Part shown: piece after piece, positions 1 through 7,845 of the stretch
How the letters are laid out: each line of letters opens with the position of its first letter
How positions within the stretch are numbered: the first letter of the stretch is position 1
Origin: JBNKLG01 sp050292235
GTDB lineage: Bacteria > Pseudomonadota > Gammaproteobacteria > Chromatiales > Chromatiaceae
NCBI GenBank assembly: GCA_050292235.1
Contig: JBNKLG010000022.1
Location: 1 to 35,805 of the forward strand
Length of the DNA stretch: 35,805 bases
Direction of reading: 5' to 3'
Notes under the pieces: model-generated
Seen by the model: only the letters and a program-made list of their open reading frames with translations
Told to the model about the DNA's origin: nothing
Database searches by the model: none
Made by a program: the position numbers and the translations under genes

Positions 1-805
1 GGTGGGCAGATGGGTGATACGCACTGCCGACTCGGTCCGGTTGACGTGCTGACCACCGGCACCGCTGGCGCGATAGACATCGATGCGCAGATCCGCCGGA
101 TTGATCTCAATCTCGATGTTGTCATCGATCTCCGGCGAGACAAAGACCGCCGCGAAGGAGGTGTGGCGGCGATTGCCGGAATCGAACGGCGACTTGCGTA
201 CCAGTCGATGGACACCGATCTCGGTACGCAGCCAGCCAAAGGCGTAATCGCCCTCGAACTGGATGGTGGCACTTTTGATGCCCGCCACCTCACCGGGGGA
301 GACCTCCATCAGCTCGGTCTTGAACCCCTGCTGCTCACCCCAGCGCAGGTACATCCGCAACAGCATCTCTGCCCAGTCCTGGGCCTCGGTGCCGCCGGAA
401 CCGGCCTGGATATCGAGAAAGGCGTTGTTGCTGTCCATCTCGCCGCTGAACATGCGGCGAAACTCCAGCTCGGCCACCCGCTTTTCGTAATCGGCCAGAT
501 CCGTGACCAGAGAGGCAACGGTCTCCTCGTCCGACTCCTCGACCGCCATCTCCAGCAGATCCCCGGCATCGCCCAGGCCTGAGGTCAGCTCATCCAGGTT
601 CACCACCACCGCCTCCAGCTGGGCACGTTCCCGTCCCAGGGCCTGGGCGCGCTCGGCGTCATTCCAGACATCAGGCACTTCCAGTTCGCGCAGAACCTCG
701 GTCAGACGCTCCTGCTTGCCCTCATAGTCAAAGATACCCCCTCAGGGACTGGATGCGCCCCTTGAGATCGGCAATGGCATTGGTAATGGGGTTGATGTCC
801 TGCAT
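1..805 (-). CDS. prfB: Peptide chain release factor 2, 3' end outside window
   Basis: RF2 releases the finished protein at UGA and UAA codons. The first 268 residues are present; the C-terminus runs off the left edge. A 25-codon first frame starts at ATG 805 and ends in an in-frame TGA (728-730). Reading then continues in the +1 frame, as in most bacterial prfB genes. After correcting for the shift, the SPF stop-recognition tripeptide falls at residues 205-207 (bases 184-192) and the GGQ peptidyl-transferase motif at 250-252 (bases 49-57), the same numbering as E. coli RF2. The ribosome binding site before ATG 805 is weak. Identification is firm. Confidence 0.97.
727..745 (-). promoter_or_regulatory. 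Programmed +1 frameshift site of prfB
   Basis: On the minus strand the sequence is AGGGGGTATCTTTGACTA: an internal Shine-Dalgarno-like AGGGGG, then the slippery CTT, the in-frame stop TGA and a following C. This is the classical RF2 autoregulatory site. When RF2 is scarce, the ribosome pauses at UGA, slips +1 from CUU to UUU and continues into the long frame. It is a real feature, not a sequencing error. Confidence 0.96.
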
Positions 806-923
806 GGTGACGCCGCATTGAATTAAAGAAACGGCGGATTCTACCGCAAATGAACCGACGGCGTCCTGATCAAAGGCCATGGGCTGGGCGAGGTTTGTGG
901 TCCAGCGCGATACCCTAGCGCCA

Positions 924-1013
924 GTAGGAGCGCCCCATGGGCGCGAAACCCACGCCTGAAAATGGGATGACCGGCGCACCACCACACCCATCGCGCCCGC
1001 GGGGCGCTCCTAC
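924..1013. repeat. REPIN-like pair of inverted REP elements
   Basis: Two copies of a GC-rich palindromic unit starting GTAGGAGCGCCCC lie in opposite orientation, at 924-948 and 991-1013. They differ mainly in the central dinucleotide (AT or GC) between the CCCC and GGGC blocks. The layout and the GTAGGAGCG core match REP elements known from Pseudomonas and other gammaproteobacteria, which spread as inverted doublets through RAYT transposases. No RAYT gene is in the window. This pair fills much of the 806-1133 gap between prfB and the HMA gene. Confidence 0.8.
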
Positions 1014-1022
1014 AGCCGCAGA

Positions 1023-1050
1023 TTGGATAAGCGTAGCGCATCCACCCTAC
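1023..1050. repeat. Short palindromic repeat, copy 1
   Basis: The unit GGATAAGCGTAGCGCATCC followed by ACCCTAC is nearly self-complementary and abuts the REP doublet. A second copy with the same core lies at 34457-34485. Similar dispersed elements with the core GGTGGATAAGCGCAGCGCATCC occur between genes in many gammaproteobacteria (from memory). The rest of the 806-1133 stretch shows no gene or further signal that I recognise. Confidence 0.6.
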
Positions 1051-1133
1051 CTGTTATCCTGTTTTTTTATGCTTACTTTATGGCAATCTCCTTAATTTAT
1101 GGACTTCGGCTTCGCTCAGCCAGCGGCCGTGGA

Positions 1134-1430
1134 TCAGTCTGCCTCCCCCTGGGTCGCATTCTCAAACCGCCCGATGGCACAGCTGACGAAGGATTTGGCC
1201 TTGGTGGCAGCGGCCTTTAGCCCCTCGACCGAACCCTTTTCCGGGTAGCCCATCTGCAACAGGGCGACGACCAGATCGTCGCGGGACGATTCATCGGCCT
1301 CGATGTCGACCCGACCCGCTTCGATATCCACAGTGACAGAAGCGACCCGTGCATCCTCAGCCAACTTATGGCGAATGCTGGTGGCGCAGCCGTTGCATTT
1401 GATGTTTTCGACTTCGATAGAGATACCCAT
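1134..1430 (-). CDS. Heavy-metal-associated (HMA) domain protein, CopZ-like
   Basis: A 98-residue cytoplasmic protein. Residues 1-65 form a typical ferredoxin-like HMA domain with the metal-binding motif KCNGC (Cys12 and Cys15). The family binds Cu(I), or sometimes Zn or Hg, and hands it to P-type ATPases or regulators. An unusual tail of about 30 residues carries one more cysteine. The start at 1430 is supported by an AGGAG 6 nt upstream. It follows the Fis-type regulator with a 97-base gap and lies in a group that also holds a TauE/SafE-like membrane protein and a copper receptor, so copper is the likeliest metal. The metal itself is inferred. Confidence 0.85.
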   Translation of the reverse strand: MGISIEVENIKCNGCATSIRHKLAEDARVASVTVDIEAGRVDIEADESSRDDLVVALLQMGYPEKGSVEGLKAAATKAKSFVSCAIGRFENATQGEAD

Positions 1431-1527
1431 GCCAAACTCCTGAATCAGACAATTACCGCATGGGCTAAAGGATAGGCGAAACCCCTCAACCCAATCCAGC
1501 CTGGATCAAGGGGAATTTCATCAGAAA

Positions 1528-2391
1528 TCAATCGTCGATGGCGAATTTCTGCAGGCGATAGAGGAAGGTGTCACGGGAGATTTTCAGCAAACGGGCCGCC
1601 TTGCTGCGGTTACCACCAGCCAGAGTCAGGGCCTGGGACAGCAAATCGGCTTCCAAAGCATTGAGATCCAGCCCCTGGGCCGGCATACGGAAACCGGCCA
1701 CGGCGCGCTCGCGCTGGCGAATCTCCAGCGGCAGATTTTCCGGCTGAATGGTCTTGCCCGGCAGCAAAATCACCAGGCGTTCGGCCAGATTGCGCAGCTC
1801 GCGCACATTACCCGGCCAGTCGTAGGACTTCACCAGATTATTGGCAGCGGTTCCCAGCTGAGGCACCTTTCGACCATATTGAGCCGAGAAGTCCCGCAAA
1901 AAGGCGCGCAACAGCAATGGCACATCCCCGCCACGGGTGCGCAGGGAGGGGACCTCCAATGGCACCACGTTGAGGCGGAAATAGAGGTCAGAGCGGAATT
2001 CGCCCGCCTCCACCAGGTCCATCAGACTGGCATCGGCAGAGGCCAGCAGACGAACACCTTTGACCGCCAGTGCATCCATCTGCAGCAGGAGCTGGTTCTG
2101 TTGGACCGGATTCAAAGCCTCCACACGACGCAAAAACCAGCTGCCGGATTTTAATTCGGACTGATCCGGCAGAGACGCCTGCAGACTACAGTCGTGAACC
2201 TGGAAGGCCTCTCGCGCCAATCGGCTGCGATGGTGGATCTCCAGCGCCATACGCCCTCGTCCGCTACCGCTTTCGCCCGTCAGCAAAACCGGGGTATCGG
2301 TGACCGCCACCATCTGGGCTGCATGCAGCAAACGCTGAAATTCCGCGTCCTGACCAATCAAGCTCAATCTCTCATCCATCGGCGTATGCAT
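1528..2391 (-). CDS. Fis-type regulator with degenerate AAA+ (sigma-54 activator-like) domain
   Basis: A 287-residue protein related to the central and DNA-binding parts of sigma-54 enhancer-binding proteins. Conserved: the LLTGESGSG start of Walker A (about 37-44), the arginine-finger segment FRSDLYFRLN, the WPGNVRELRN box and a C-terminal Fis-type helix-turn-helix ending in a typical SRDTFLYRLQK stretch. Lost: the Walker A lysine (GSGRG instead of GTGKE), the whole GAFTGA loop that contacts sigma-54, and the Walker B acidic pair (WFLRRVEAL near 85-93 where LFLDEI is expected). ATP-driven sigma-54 remodelling therefore looks impossible. It probably acts as a plain DNA-binding regulator. ATG 2391 lies 5 nt after the preceding TauE/SafE gene, with GAGG 8 nt before it, so the two are likely one operon. 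Target unknown. Confidence 0.8.
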   Translation of the reverse strand: MHTPMDERLSLIGQDAEFQRLLHAAQMVAVTDTPVLLTGESGSGRGRMALEIHHRSRLAREAFQVHDCSLQASLPDQSELKSGSWFLRRVEALNPVQQNQLLLQMDALAVKGVRLLASADASLMDLVEAGEFRSDLYFRLNVVPLEVPSLRTRGGDVPLLLRAFLRDFSAQYGRKVPQLGTAANNLVKSYDWPGNVRELRNLAERLVILLPGKTIQPENLPLEIRQRERAVAGFRMPAQGLDLNALEADLLSQALTLAGGNRSKAARLLKISRDTFLYRLQKFAIDD

Positions 2392-2396
2392 CTCTA

Positions 2397-3110
2397 CTAC
2401 CTCGTCAACAACGAAGCGCCCGGCGAAGGCGCCCAAGAAGAAACCAGGGCCATGAGGCCAAACAGTATCACCGTCAAACCGGCAAAGCGGCGAAACATCG
2501 GTTTGCGCACCATACCCTGAATGCGCCCGGCCAGCAGGCCTGTCGCTACCACCGACGGCAGGGTCCCCATCCCAAAGGCCAGCATCAGCCAACCACCAAT
2601 CAGAGCAGAATTCTGCGCCATGGCTGTGATCAACATGGCGTAAACCACCCCACAGGGCAGCCACCCCCAGACCAGGCCATAAAGCAATGCCCGCCTGAGA
2701 CTGGTCACCGGTGTCAGGCGGTGGTGCAACGGCTGCATCCAGCGCCACAACGGCTGGCCAATGTGCTCCAACAGGGCCAGCTGGGGCAGCCATCCGGCAA
2801 TATTCAACCCAATCAGTAACATGACCACACCAGCCAGGAGGCGCGGCCATTCCAGACCAAACCAGGGCGCCAGGGCATCCATCATGGCCGCCCCAAAAGC
2901 CCCCAACACCAAACCCGCCAACACATAGCTGAGCAGACGGCCACTATTGTAGGCCAGCAGGAACAGGGTAAGCTGGCGGCTATCCGCCCGAATGGCCTGG
3001 GGCAGTCCATAGGTCAGGGCACCCATGATACCGCCGCACATGCCAATACAGTGGAAGCTGCTGAGCAGCCCCACCAGTAAGGCCAATGCCGATAAGAGGG
3101 GTAAGCTCAT
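2397..3110 (-). CDS. TauE/SafE-family membrane protein (UreH-like, oxidase/copper-associated subgroup)
   Basis: About 237 residues with six or seven hydrophobic segments. It has the N-terminal signature SSFHCIGMCGGIMG, whose His/Cys/Met/Cys residues in the first helix suggest metal or thiol chemistry. This subgroup of 'sulfite exporter TauE/SafE' proteins is usually found beside cbb3-type cytochrome oxidase assembly genes or copper genes rather than in sulfite export. ATG 3110 was chosen; an in-frame GTG at 3122 would add four residues, and neither has a strong ribosome binding site. Downstream, with a 5-nt gap, is the Fis-type regulator. The copper-receptor gene runs divergently on the other side. 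Exact function is not known. Confidence 0.75.
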   Translation of the reverse strand: MSLPLLSALALLVGLLSSFHCIGMCGGIMGALTYGLPQAIRADSRQLTLFLLAYNSGRLLSYVLAGLVLGAFGAAMMDALAPWFGLEWPRLLAGVVMLLIGLNIAGWLPQLALLEHIGQPLWRWMQPLHHRLTPVTSLRRALLYGLVWGWLPCGVVYAMLITAMAQNSALIGGWLMLAFGMGTLPSVVATGLLAGRIQGMVRKPMFRRFAGLTVILFGLMALVSSWAPSPGASLLTR

Positions 3111-3267
3111 GACCAGTACCACATGATCGGCCTATCTTCCTCTAAAAGTCCGCCAGAGAGCAAGGTCAAGTGACGCATTTCACACCCTGCCTGAAAGAAA
3201 ATTGTGTCATATGCCACAGAAATTGCGCGATATACCGAGTCAGGCATCAACGCCGATCAGAGGACGA

Positions 3268-3296
3268 TTGTCCCGCCATAAACCTCTTTCTATAAT
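3268..3296 (+). promoter_or_regulatory. Sigma-70 promoter of the copper receptor gene
   Basis: TTGTCC (3268-3273), a 17-bp spacer and a perfect TATAAT (3291-3296) precede the receptor gene. Transcription would start near 3303, giving a leader of about 40 nt that contains AGGAG at 3331-3335. I see no obvious CueR-type inverted repeat in the spacer. Confidence 0.7.
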
Positions 3297-3342
3297 CACG
3301 CTCCGAACGTCCTCGCACACAAAATCCATAAGGAGCCACTCT

Positions 3343-5376
3343 GTGAATCCATCCCGTCTCTCCCTCGCTATTGGCCTGGTGCTGACCAATCTGCCCGTAT
3401 CCACCCTACTTGCCGCTGAAACCACTGATGAGGTTCTCGTCACCGCCTCTGCCATCGATGACGAAGCTGTCATCAATGTCCTGACGCTGGAGCCCGCGCC
3501 CAACAGCGGGCAGACCACCGGCGACTTTATCCGGAATCTCAACGGCGTCTCCGGCTCACGCATGGGTGGCCATGGTATTGATCCCAGCATTCGCGGTCAG
3601 GACCAAACCCAGTTGAATGTCCTGCTGGACGGTGCCTATGTCCACGGCGGCTGCCCCAATCGCATGGACCCCCCGACCTCCTACGCCCCACTGGCCTCCT
3701 ACGACAAAGTCACCCTGATCCGTGGCGTACAGACCCTGGCCTATGGCGGTGGTGGCAGCGGTGGCACCCTGTTACTGGAACGCTCAGCCCCCACCTTCCA
3801 GGCCGGTCCGGAGACCCATGCCCACCTGGAAGTTGGCTATCGCAGCAACAGCGACACCAAATCCCTGGCGCTGGGCGGCACCAGCGGTAGCAAAGAGGGC
3901 TATGTTCGCATCGAACTCGGTGGCGAAGAGGCGGGCAACTATGAGGATGGGAATGGTGAAGAGGTCAGTGCCAGCTATTCCCAACGCAATGGCTTTGTGG
4001 CCATCGGCCTGACGCCAGATGCCAACAGCCTCTACGAAATCAGTTTTGAGGCCAATCGAATGAAGGATGTCCTCTACGAGGGTGCTTCCATGGACTCGCC
4101 CCTAAGCGACAATAATACAGTTCGCTTCAAGTTCCACCGCAACAATCTGCCCGGTGTCCTCAGTGGCTATGAGGGTGAGATCTACTCTTCAGAAATCACC
4201 CATGTGATGGACAACTACACCCTGAGAACCCGTACTGCACCAGCCTCCATGCGGGCGCCCACCACTTCTGACACTTATGGTGGCCGGCTCAGCACCCATT
4301 TCAAAACCAGCGCCGGGGAGCTCACCCTGGGCGTGGACCACCAGGAAAACGACAAAAACGCTGAGCTGATCAATGACACCATGGGGATGACCATGAGTCT
4401 CATGTGGCCGGGTGTCGAAACCGTACAGACCGGCCTCTTTGCCGAACACCGGTTTGATCTCAACAGCACGACGCGCCTTACAGCCGGCGTCCGTTACGAC
4501 CATGTCAGTGCCAAAGCAACCAAGGCCGACGAGATCGTTCCCGGTGGCGTGGCACCGCCCAAGTTCCGCAATGCCAATGCCGCCTATAACTTCTACTACG
4601 GCACCTCGGACAACGCTGTCTCTGAAAATAACTGGGGCGGTCTGCTGCGCCTGGAGAAGGACCTGAATGATGGCCTGACCCTCTATGGCACCCTGAGCCG
4701 CAGTATCCGTACAGCTGACGCCACTGAACGCTTCATCTTCCGCGACCTTCCTCTGGGTGGTGACTGGATCGGCAACCCCGATCTGGCCCCGGAGAAACAT
4801 CATCAGGTCGAAGTGGGTGCCACTTTCAGGCCCGGCGCTGACCTGGAACTGACCGGATCTCTGTTTTACAACCAGGTCAGTGATTTCATCCTGCGCGACA
4901 GCAGTACCGGCAACACCCTTTATCGCAATGTGGATGCCACACTCTACGGTGCCGAAGCCAGCCTGAACAAGCACTGGGGCCCCTGGAATGGCAGCCTGGG
5001 GTTGGCTTTTGTGCATGGCGACAACACCAGCGACAACAAACCCCTGCCCCAGATCGCGCCGTTGGAAGTCAGTGCTGATCTGAGCTACCAGGCCAGCGAC
5101 TGGAGCCTGGGCGGACGGGTTCGGGCAGCAGCCGACCAGGACCGTATCGACCCCTTCGGTGGTGATGTCAATTCACCCACCGACAGCTGGGCCGTTCTGG
5201 ATCTCTACGGCAAGTATCAGATCGCCCGGGGTGCCAGCCTGCGTCTGGGCGTGGATAACGTTTTCGACGAAAACTATGCCCAGCACCTGAACCGGTTAGA
5301 CCCCACCACAGGCCAGGCCATTCGCCTCAACGAACCTGGTCGCTCTGCCTGGATCAAACTGGCGGTCGAATTCTGA
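3343..5376 (+). CDS. TonB-dependent copper receptor, OprC/NosA-like
   Basis: A 677-residue outer-membrane receptor. The GTG start at 3343 is chosen because AGGAG lies 7 nt upstream and a signal peptide follows at once (cleavage near LLAA-ET). A TonB box-like DEVLVTAS, a plug domain and a 22-strand-type barrel ending in the aromatic motif KLAVEF follow. Two features identify the copper group: GGCPNRMDPPTSYA, giving CxxxM at Cys104/Met108, and THVM, giving HxM at His287/Met289. OprC of Pseudomonas binds copper through a CxxxM-HxM set. The gene faces away from the TauE/SafE-regulator-HMA group and ends at a strong terminator, so it is monocistronic. Confidence 0.9.
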   Translation: MNPSRLSLAIGLVLTNLPVSTLLAAETTDEVLVTASAIDDEAVINVLTLEPAPNSGQTTGDFIRNLNGVSGSRMGGHGIDPSIRGQDQTQLNVLLDGAYVHGGCPNRMDPPTSYAPLASYDKVTLIRGVQTLAYGGGGSGGTLLLERSAPTFQAGPETHAHLEVGYRSNSDTKSLALGGTSGSKEGYVRIELGGEEAGNYEDGNGEEVSASYSQRNGFVAIGLTPDANSLYEISFEANRMKDVLYEGASMDSPLSDNNTVRFKFHRNNLPGVLSGYEGEIYSSEITHVMDNYTLRTRTAPASMRAPTTSDTYGGRLSTHFKTSAGELTLGVDHQENDKNAELINDTMGMTMSLMWPGVETVQTGLFAEHRFDLNSTTRLTAGVRYDHVSAKATKADEIVPGGVAPPKFRNANAAYNFYYGTSDNAVSENNWGGLLRLEKDLNDGLTLYGTLSRSIRTADATERFIFRDLPLGGDWIGNPDLAPEKHHQVEVGATFRPGADLELTGSLFYNQVSDFILRDSSTGNTLYRNVDATLYGAEASLNKHWGPWNGSLGLAFVHGDNTSDNKPLPQIAPLEVSADLSYQASDWSLGGRVRAAADQDRIDPFGGDVNSPTDSWAVLDLYGKYQIARGASLRLGVDNVFDENYAQHLNRLDPTTGQAIRLNEPGRSAWIKLAVEF

Positions 5377-5421
5377 ATCCCCATAGGCAATCCTGAATTG
5401 CCACAAGCCTAACCGGCTTTT

Positions 5422-5461
5422 ACACCCCTGGTCCGTGAATTCGATCCAGGGGTGTTTTTTT
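5422..5461 (+). terminator. Rho-independent terminator after the copper receptor gene
   Basis: A perfect 10-bp stem, ACACCCCTGG (5422-5431) pairing with CCAGGGGTGT (5446-5455), encloses a 14-nt loop and runs into a tract of seven T. Confidence 0.9.
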
Positions 5462-5533
5462 CTCACCGGCAGTCGCGTAAAATGCGGCACCAGTTGAGAT
5501 TTTCAGACCACCAATAATGGAGTGTTATTACTC

Positions 5534-5731
5534 ATGAAAGCCTTGAAGATTGCTCTGCTTGCCTCAGTCGTATCCTGCACCCTGCCCGCCTGCACCAGCG
5601 GTGGTGGCGATGGCGCAGTGACCCGTGCTGAGCTGGACGAAGTCCGTGAAATCGCCAAGCGCGCCCGTGCCTGTTGTGAGAGCAACACTGCCCGTGTTGA
5701 TCGTATGTTCGAAAAGGCCATGGCTAAATAA
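5534..5731 (+). CDS. Small Lpp/OprI-like alanine-zipper lipoprotein
   Basis: A 65-residue lipoprotein. The signal peptide ends in the lipobox LPAC, with acylated Cys20, leaving a mature chain of 46 residues. After a short Gly/Ser-rich linker comes one amphipathic helix with heptad-like alanine and leucine positions. The ending RMFEKAMAK resembles the RMLEKASRK end of Pseudomonas OprI; in E. coli Lpp the final lysine is the one joined to peptidoglycan. It is shorter than Lpp or OprI and has an unusual adjacent cysteine pair (RACCES). ATG 5534 was preferred over an in-frame GTG at 5522; GGAG lies 11 nt upstream. The convergent neighbour is an L,D-transpeptidase of the type that makes the Lpp-peptidoglycan bond. 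Confidence 0.8.
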   Translation: MKALKIALLASVVSCTLPACTSGGGDGAVTRAELDEVREIAKRARACCESNTARVDRMFEKAMAK

Positions 5732-5743
5732 GATCTGCTCTTT

Positions 5744-5768
5744 TTCCCCTCCGGTCCCGGAGGGGGAA
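5744..5768. other. Stem-loop between convergent genes
   Basis: TTCCCCTCCGG pairs with CCGGAGGGGGAA across a 2-nt loop with one bulged G. It lies between the lipoprotein stop and the L,D-transpeptidase stop. The stem is GC-rich, but no T-tract follows in either direction (five T precede it on the plus strand). It may still end or protect both transcripts. Confidence 0.5.
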
Positions 5769-5772
5769 CCCC

Positions 5773-6771
5773 TCAACGACTGCCCTCACCTCCGTTGTCA
5801 CTGCCGCCATAGGCATCCCGAAGATCCTCTTCCGCTAAACCAGCACCTCCCTCTTCACCGGAAAGCACGCCCACCGGAACGGGAATTCCCGTCGGCTTGG
5901 CCACCTGTGCATCCACCTTTGACCATTCCAGATTGAACCCATAACTCCCCTTGGTGGTTTTGAGAACCAACTGGGTCAACTGCTGCAAATCGTTGTGCAT
6001 ATCGATAGACGAGTTGGCCGGTCTCTGCGCTTCCAGATAGATCTCGCCGTTCAATAAACCAAACTTGAACGGAACATCGATCAGAGTCACCTTTTCACCT
6101 TTGGGCACCAGTTCGAACAGGCTTTCGATATTGGCCGGCAACATACGGATACAGCCATGACTGACACGCATACCGATGCCTGCCGGTTTATTGGTGCCGT
6201 GAATCAGATAACCGGTAAGCCCCAGATACATGGCACGATTCCCCAGAGGGTTATCCGGACCTGCCGGAACCACCCTGGGCAGGATATCACCCTTGGCAGC
6301 ATGCTCCTCCCGGACGGAGTCCGTGGGCGTCCAGGTGGGGTCTTTCTTCTTGCGTATGATCTTGGTCTCACCCAGCGGTGTCTCCCAGTTCTGGCGGCCA
6401 ATGCTGATGGGATAAGTCACCACCGTCGCCAGCTCACCCGCCTTGTGCCTGGGATAATAGTAGATACGCTTTTCCGCCAGATTGATCACCATACCCTCCC
6501 GGGTCTCAATGGGCAGAATGTACTGGGCAGGAATCACTATCCGGGTACCGTCACCGGGCAGCCAGGGATCGACACCGGGATTGGCCGCCTTGATGGCATC
6601 GTAGCCAACGCCATTGCGCTGGGCGATATCCACCAGGGTGTCTTTTTGGCGGGAGATGACGAAGTAGGGTTCGCCAACCACCGTATCGCCATTGGTCGGC
6701 AGGGTAAAGGTCTCAGCCACCGCACTCAGGTGCAGAGACAGCAAGAGCCCCATCGTCAAACATCGCCACAT
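5773..6771 (-). CDS. L,D-transpeptidase (YkuD family, ErfK/YbiS/YcfS/YnhG group)
   Basis: A 332-residue periplasmic enzyme with a signal peptide (cleavage near AVA-ET), an N-terminal LysM-like segment (about 38-82) and a YkuD catalytic domain (about 93-235). The active-site motif SHGCIR gives Cys207 and His205, and HGTN lies before it. Enzymes of this group attach the C-terminal lysine of Lpp-type lipoproteins to diaminopimelate in peptidoglycan, or make 3-3 cross-links. Here the neighbour is an OprI-like lipoprotein ending in lysine, a plausible substrate. The C-terminal tail of about 60 residues is Gly/Glu-rich and probably disordered. The start at 6771 has GGAG 10 nt upstream. Confidence 0.92.
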   Translation of the reverse strand: MWRCLTMGLLLSLHLSAVAETFTLPTNGDTVVGEPYFVISRQKDTLVDIAQRNGVGYDAIKAANPGVDPWLPGDGTRIVIPAQYILPIETREGMVINLAEKRIYYYPRHKAGELATVVTYPISIGRQNWETPLGETKIIRKKKDPTWTPTDSVREEHAAKGDILPRVVPAGPDNPLGNRAMYLGLTGYLIHGTNKPAGIGMRVSHGCIRMLPANIESLFELVPKGEKVTLIDVPFKFGLLNGEIYLEAQRPANSSIDMHNDLQQLTQLVLKTTKGSYGFNLEWSKVDAQVAKPTGIPVPVGVLSGEEGGAGLAEEDLRDAYGGSDNGGEGSR

Positions 6772-6802
6772 AGCATTACTTCTCCAATACCAATAAAATG
6801 CG

Positions 6803-6831
6803 TTATTTCACCACGCTCCAATGGGTAGAAT
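6803..6831 (+). promoter_or_regulatory. Possible sigma-70 promoter of hemH
   Basis: TTATTT (6803-6808), 17 bp, then TAGAAT (6826-6831), 27 nt before the hemH start codon. The -35 box is weak. It lies just outside the divergent L,D-transpeptidase gene. Confidence 0.4.
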
Positions 6832-6858
6832 CGGCAAAAACGCACGGAATCGCAAATC

Positions 6859-7845
6859 ATGAAAGCCCCTATCGGCATCCTCATCACCAATCTCGGCACC
6901 CCGGATGCCCCAGATTCCCCTGCCCTGCGCCGTTATCTCAAACAGTTTTTGAGCGACCGCCGGGTGGTGGATCTCCCCGCCTGGCGCTGGCAGCCCATTC
7001 TGCAGGGGATCATTCTCAACACCCGTCCGGCACGCTCCGCTGCCGCCTACCAAAAGATCTGGACCGAACAGGGCTCTCCCCTGCTGCACACCAGCCAGCG
7101 CCAACTGGCAGCGCTGGAAGACTATCTGCAAAGCCAGACTGAGCGGCCACTGCACCTGGCACTGGGCATGCGCTATGGCCAGCCCGGCATTCCTGAGGCC
7201 ATAGACCAGCTCTGTCAGACCGGGGTGCAGGATATCATCGTTCTCCCCCTTTACCCTCAGTATGCCGCCAGCACCACTGCCTCCACTTTTGATGCAATAG
7301 CCCTCCACGGCAGGAGTCTGCGCAATCTGCCGGGGCTGGATTTCATCCGTTCTTACGCTGACCATCCGGCCTATATTCGCGCCCTGGCCAACTCAGTGCG
7401 GGACTACCAGACCCAACACGGTGTAGCAGACAAGCTGTTGATCTCCTTTCATGGCATCCCTCAGGACTACGTCGACCAGGGCGACCCCTATCCGGAGGAG
7501 TGCAGCATCACCGCCCATCTACTCTCTGCCACCCTGGGGCTGCCGGAAGACTGCTGGCAGATGAGCTTTCAGTCCCGCTTTGGACGCAAAGCGTGGACCC
7601 AGCCCTACACCAATGACATTCTGGCCAACTGGGGTCGTCATGGGGTCGGCCACGCGCAGGTCATCTGCCCTGGCTTTGCCGCCGACTGCCTGGAAACGCT
7701 GGAAGAGATTGCCGTGGAAAGCAGCTACTACTTTCTTCGGGAAGGCGGACGCCAGTTCGGCTACATCCCCGCTCTCAATGATCGCCCGGACCATATCGCG
7801 GCCCTGGGCAAGTTGATTCTCAAACGACTCAAGGGCTACGCATGA
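6859..7845 (+). CDS. hemH: Ferrochelatase
   Basis: Inserts Fe(II) into protoporphyrin IX, the last step of protoheme synthesis. The 328 residues match the usual bacterial length. Visible signatures: the N-terminal GILITNLGTPDAP, the central LPLYPQYAASTTAS, the catalytic ISFHGIP with His198, and the conserved PGFAADCLETLEEI with the acidic residues used for proton removal. There is no C-terminal extension or [2Fe-2S] cysteine set. The ATG lies in a poor ribosome-binding context. The last codons overlap the following DUF971 gene by 4 nt (ATGA), so the two are translationally coupled. Confidence 0.97.
   Translation: MKAPIGILITNLGTPDAPDSPALRRYLKQFLSDRRVVDLPAWRWQPILQGIILNTRPARSAAAYQKIWTEQGSPLLHTSQRQLAALEDYLQSQTERPLHLALGMRYGQPGIPEAIDQLCQTGVQDIIVLPLYPQYAASTTASTFDAIALHGRSLRNLPGLDFIRSYADHPAYIRALANSVRDYQTQHGVADKLLISFHGIPQDYVDQGDPYPEECSITAHLLSATLGLPEDCWQMSFQSRFGRKAWTQPYTNDILANWGRHGVGHAQVICPGFAADCLETLEEIAVESSYYFLREGGRQFGYIPALNDRPDHIAALGKLILKRLKGYA

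Noticed and set aside
4189..5016. Long open frame on the minus strand inside the copper receptor gene
   Set aside because: It is the antisense shadow of a clear receptor gene in GC-rich DNA, with no ribosome binding site or family resemblance. The same holds for many others, such as 10-582 over prfB.
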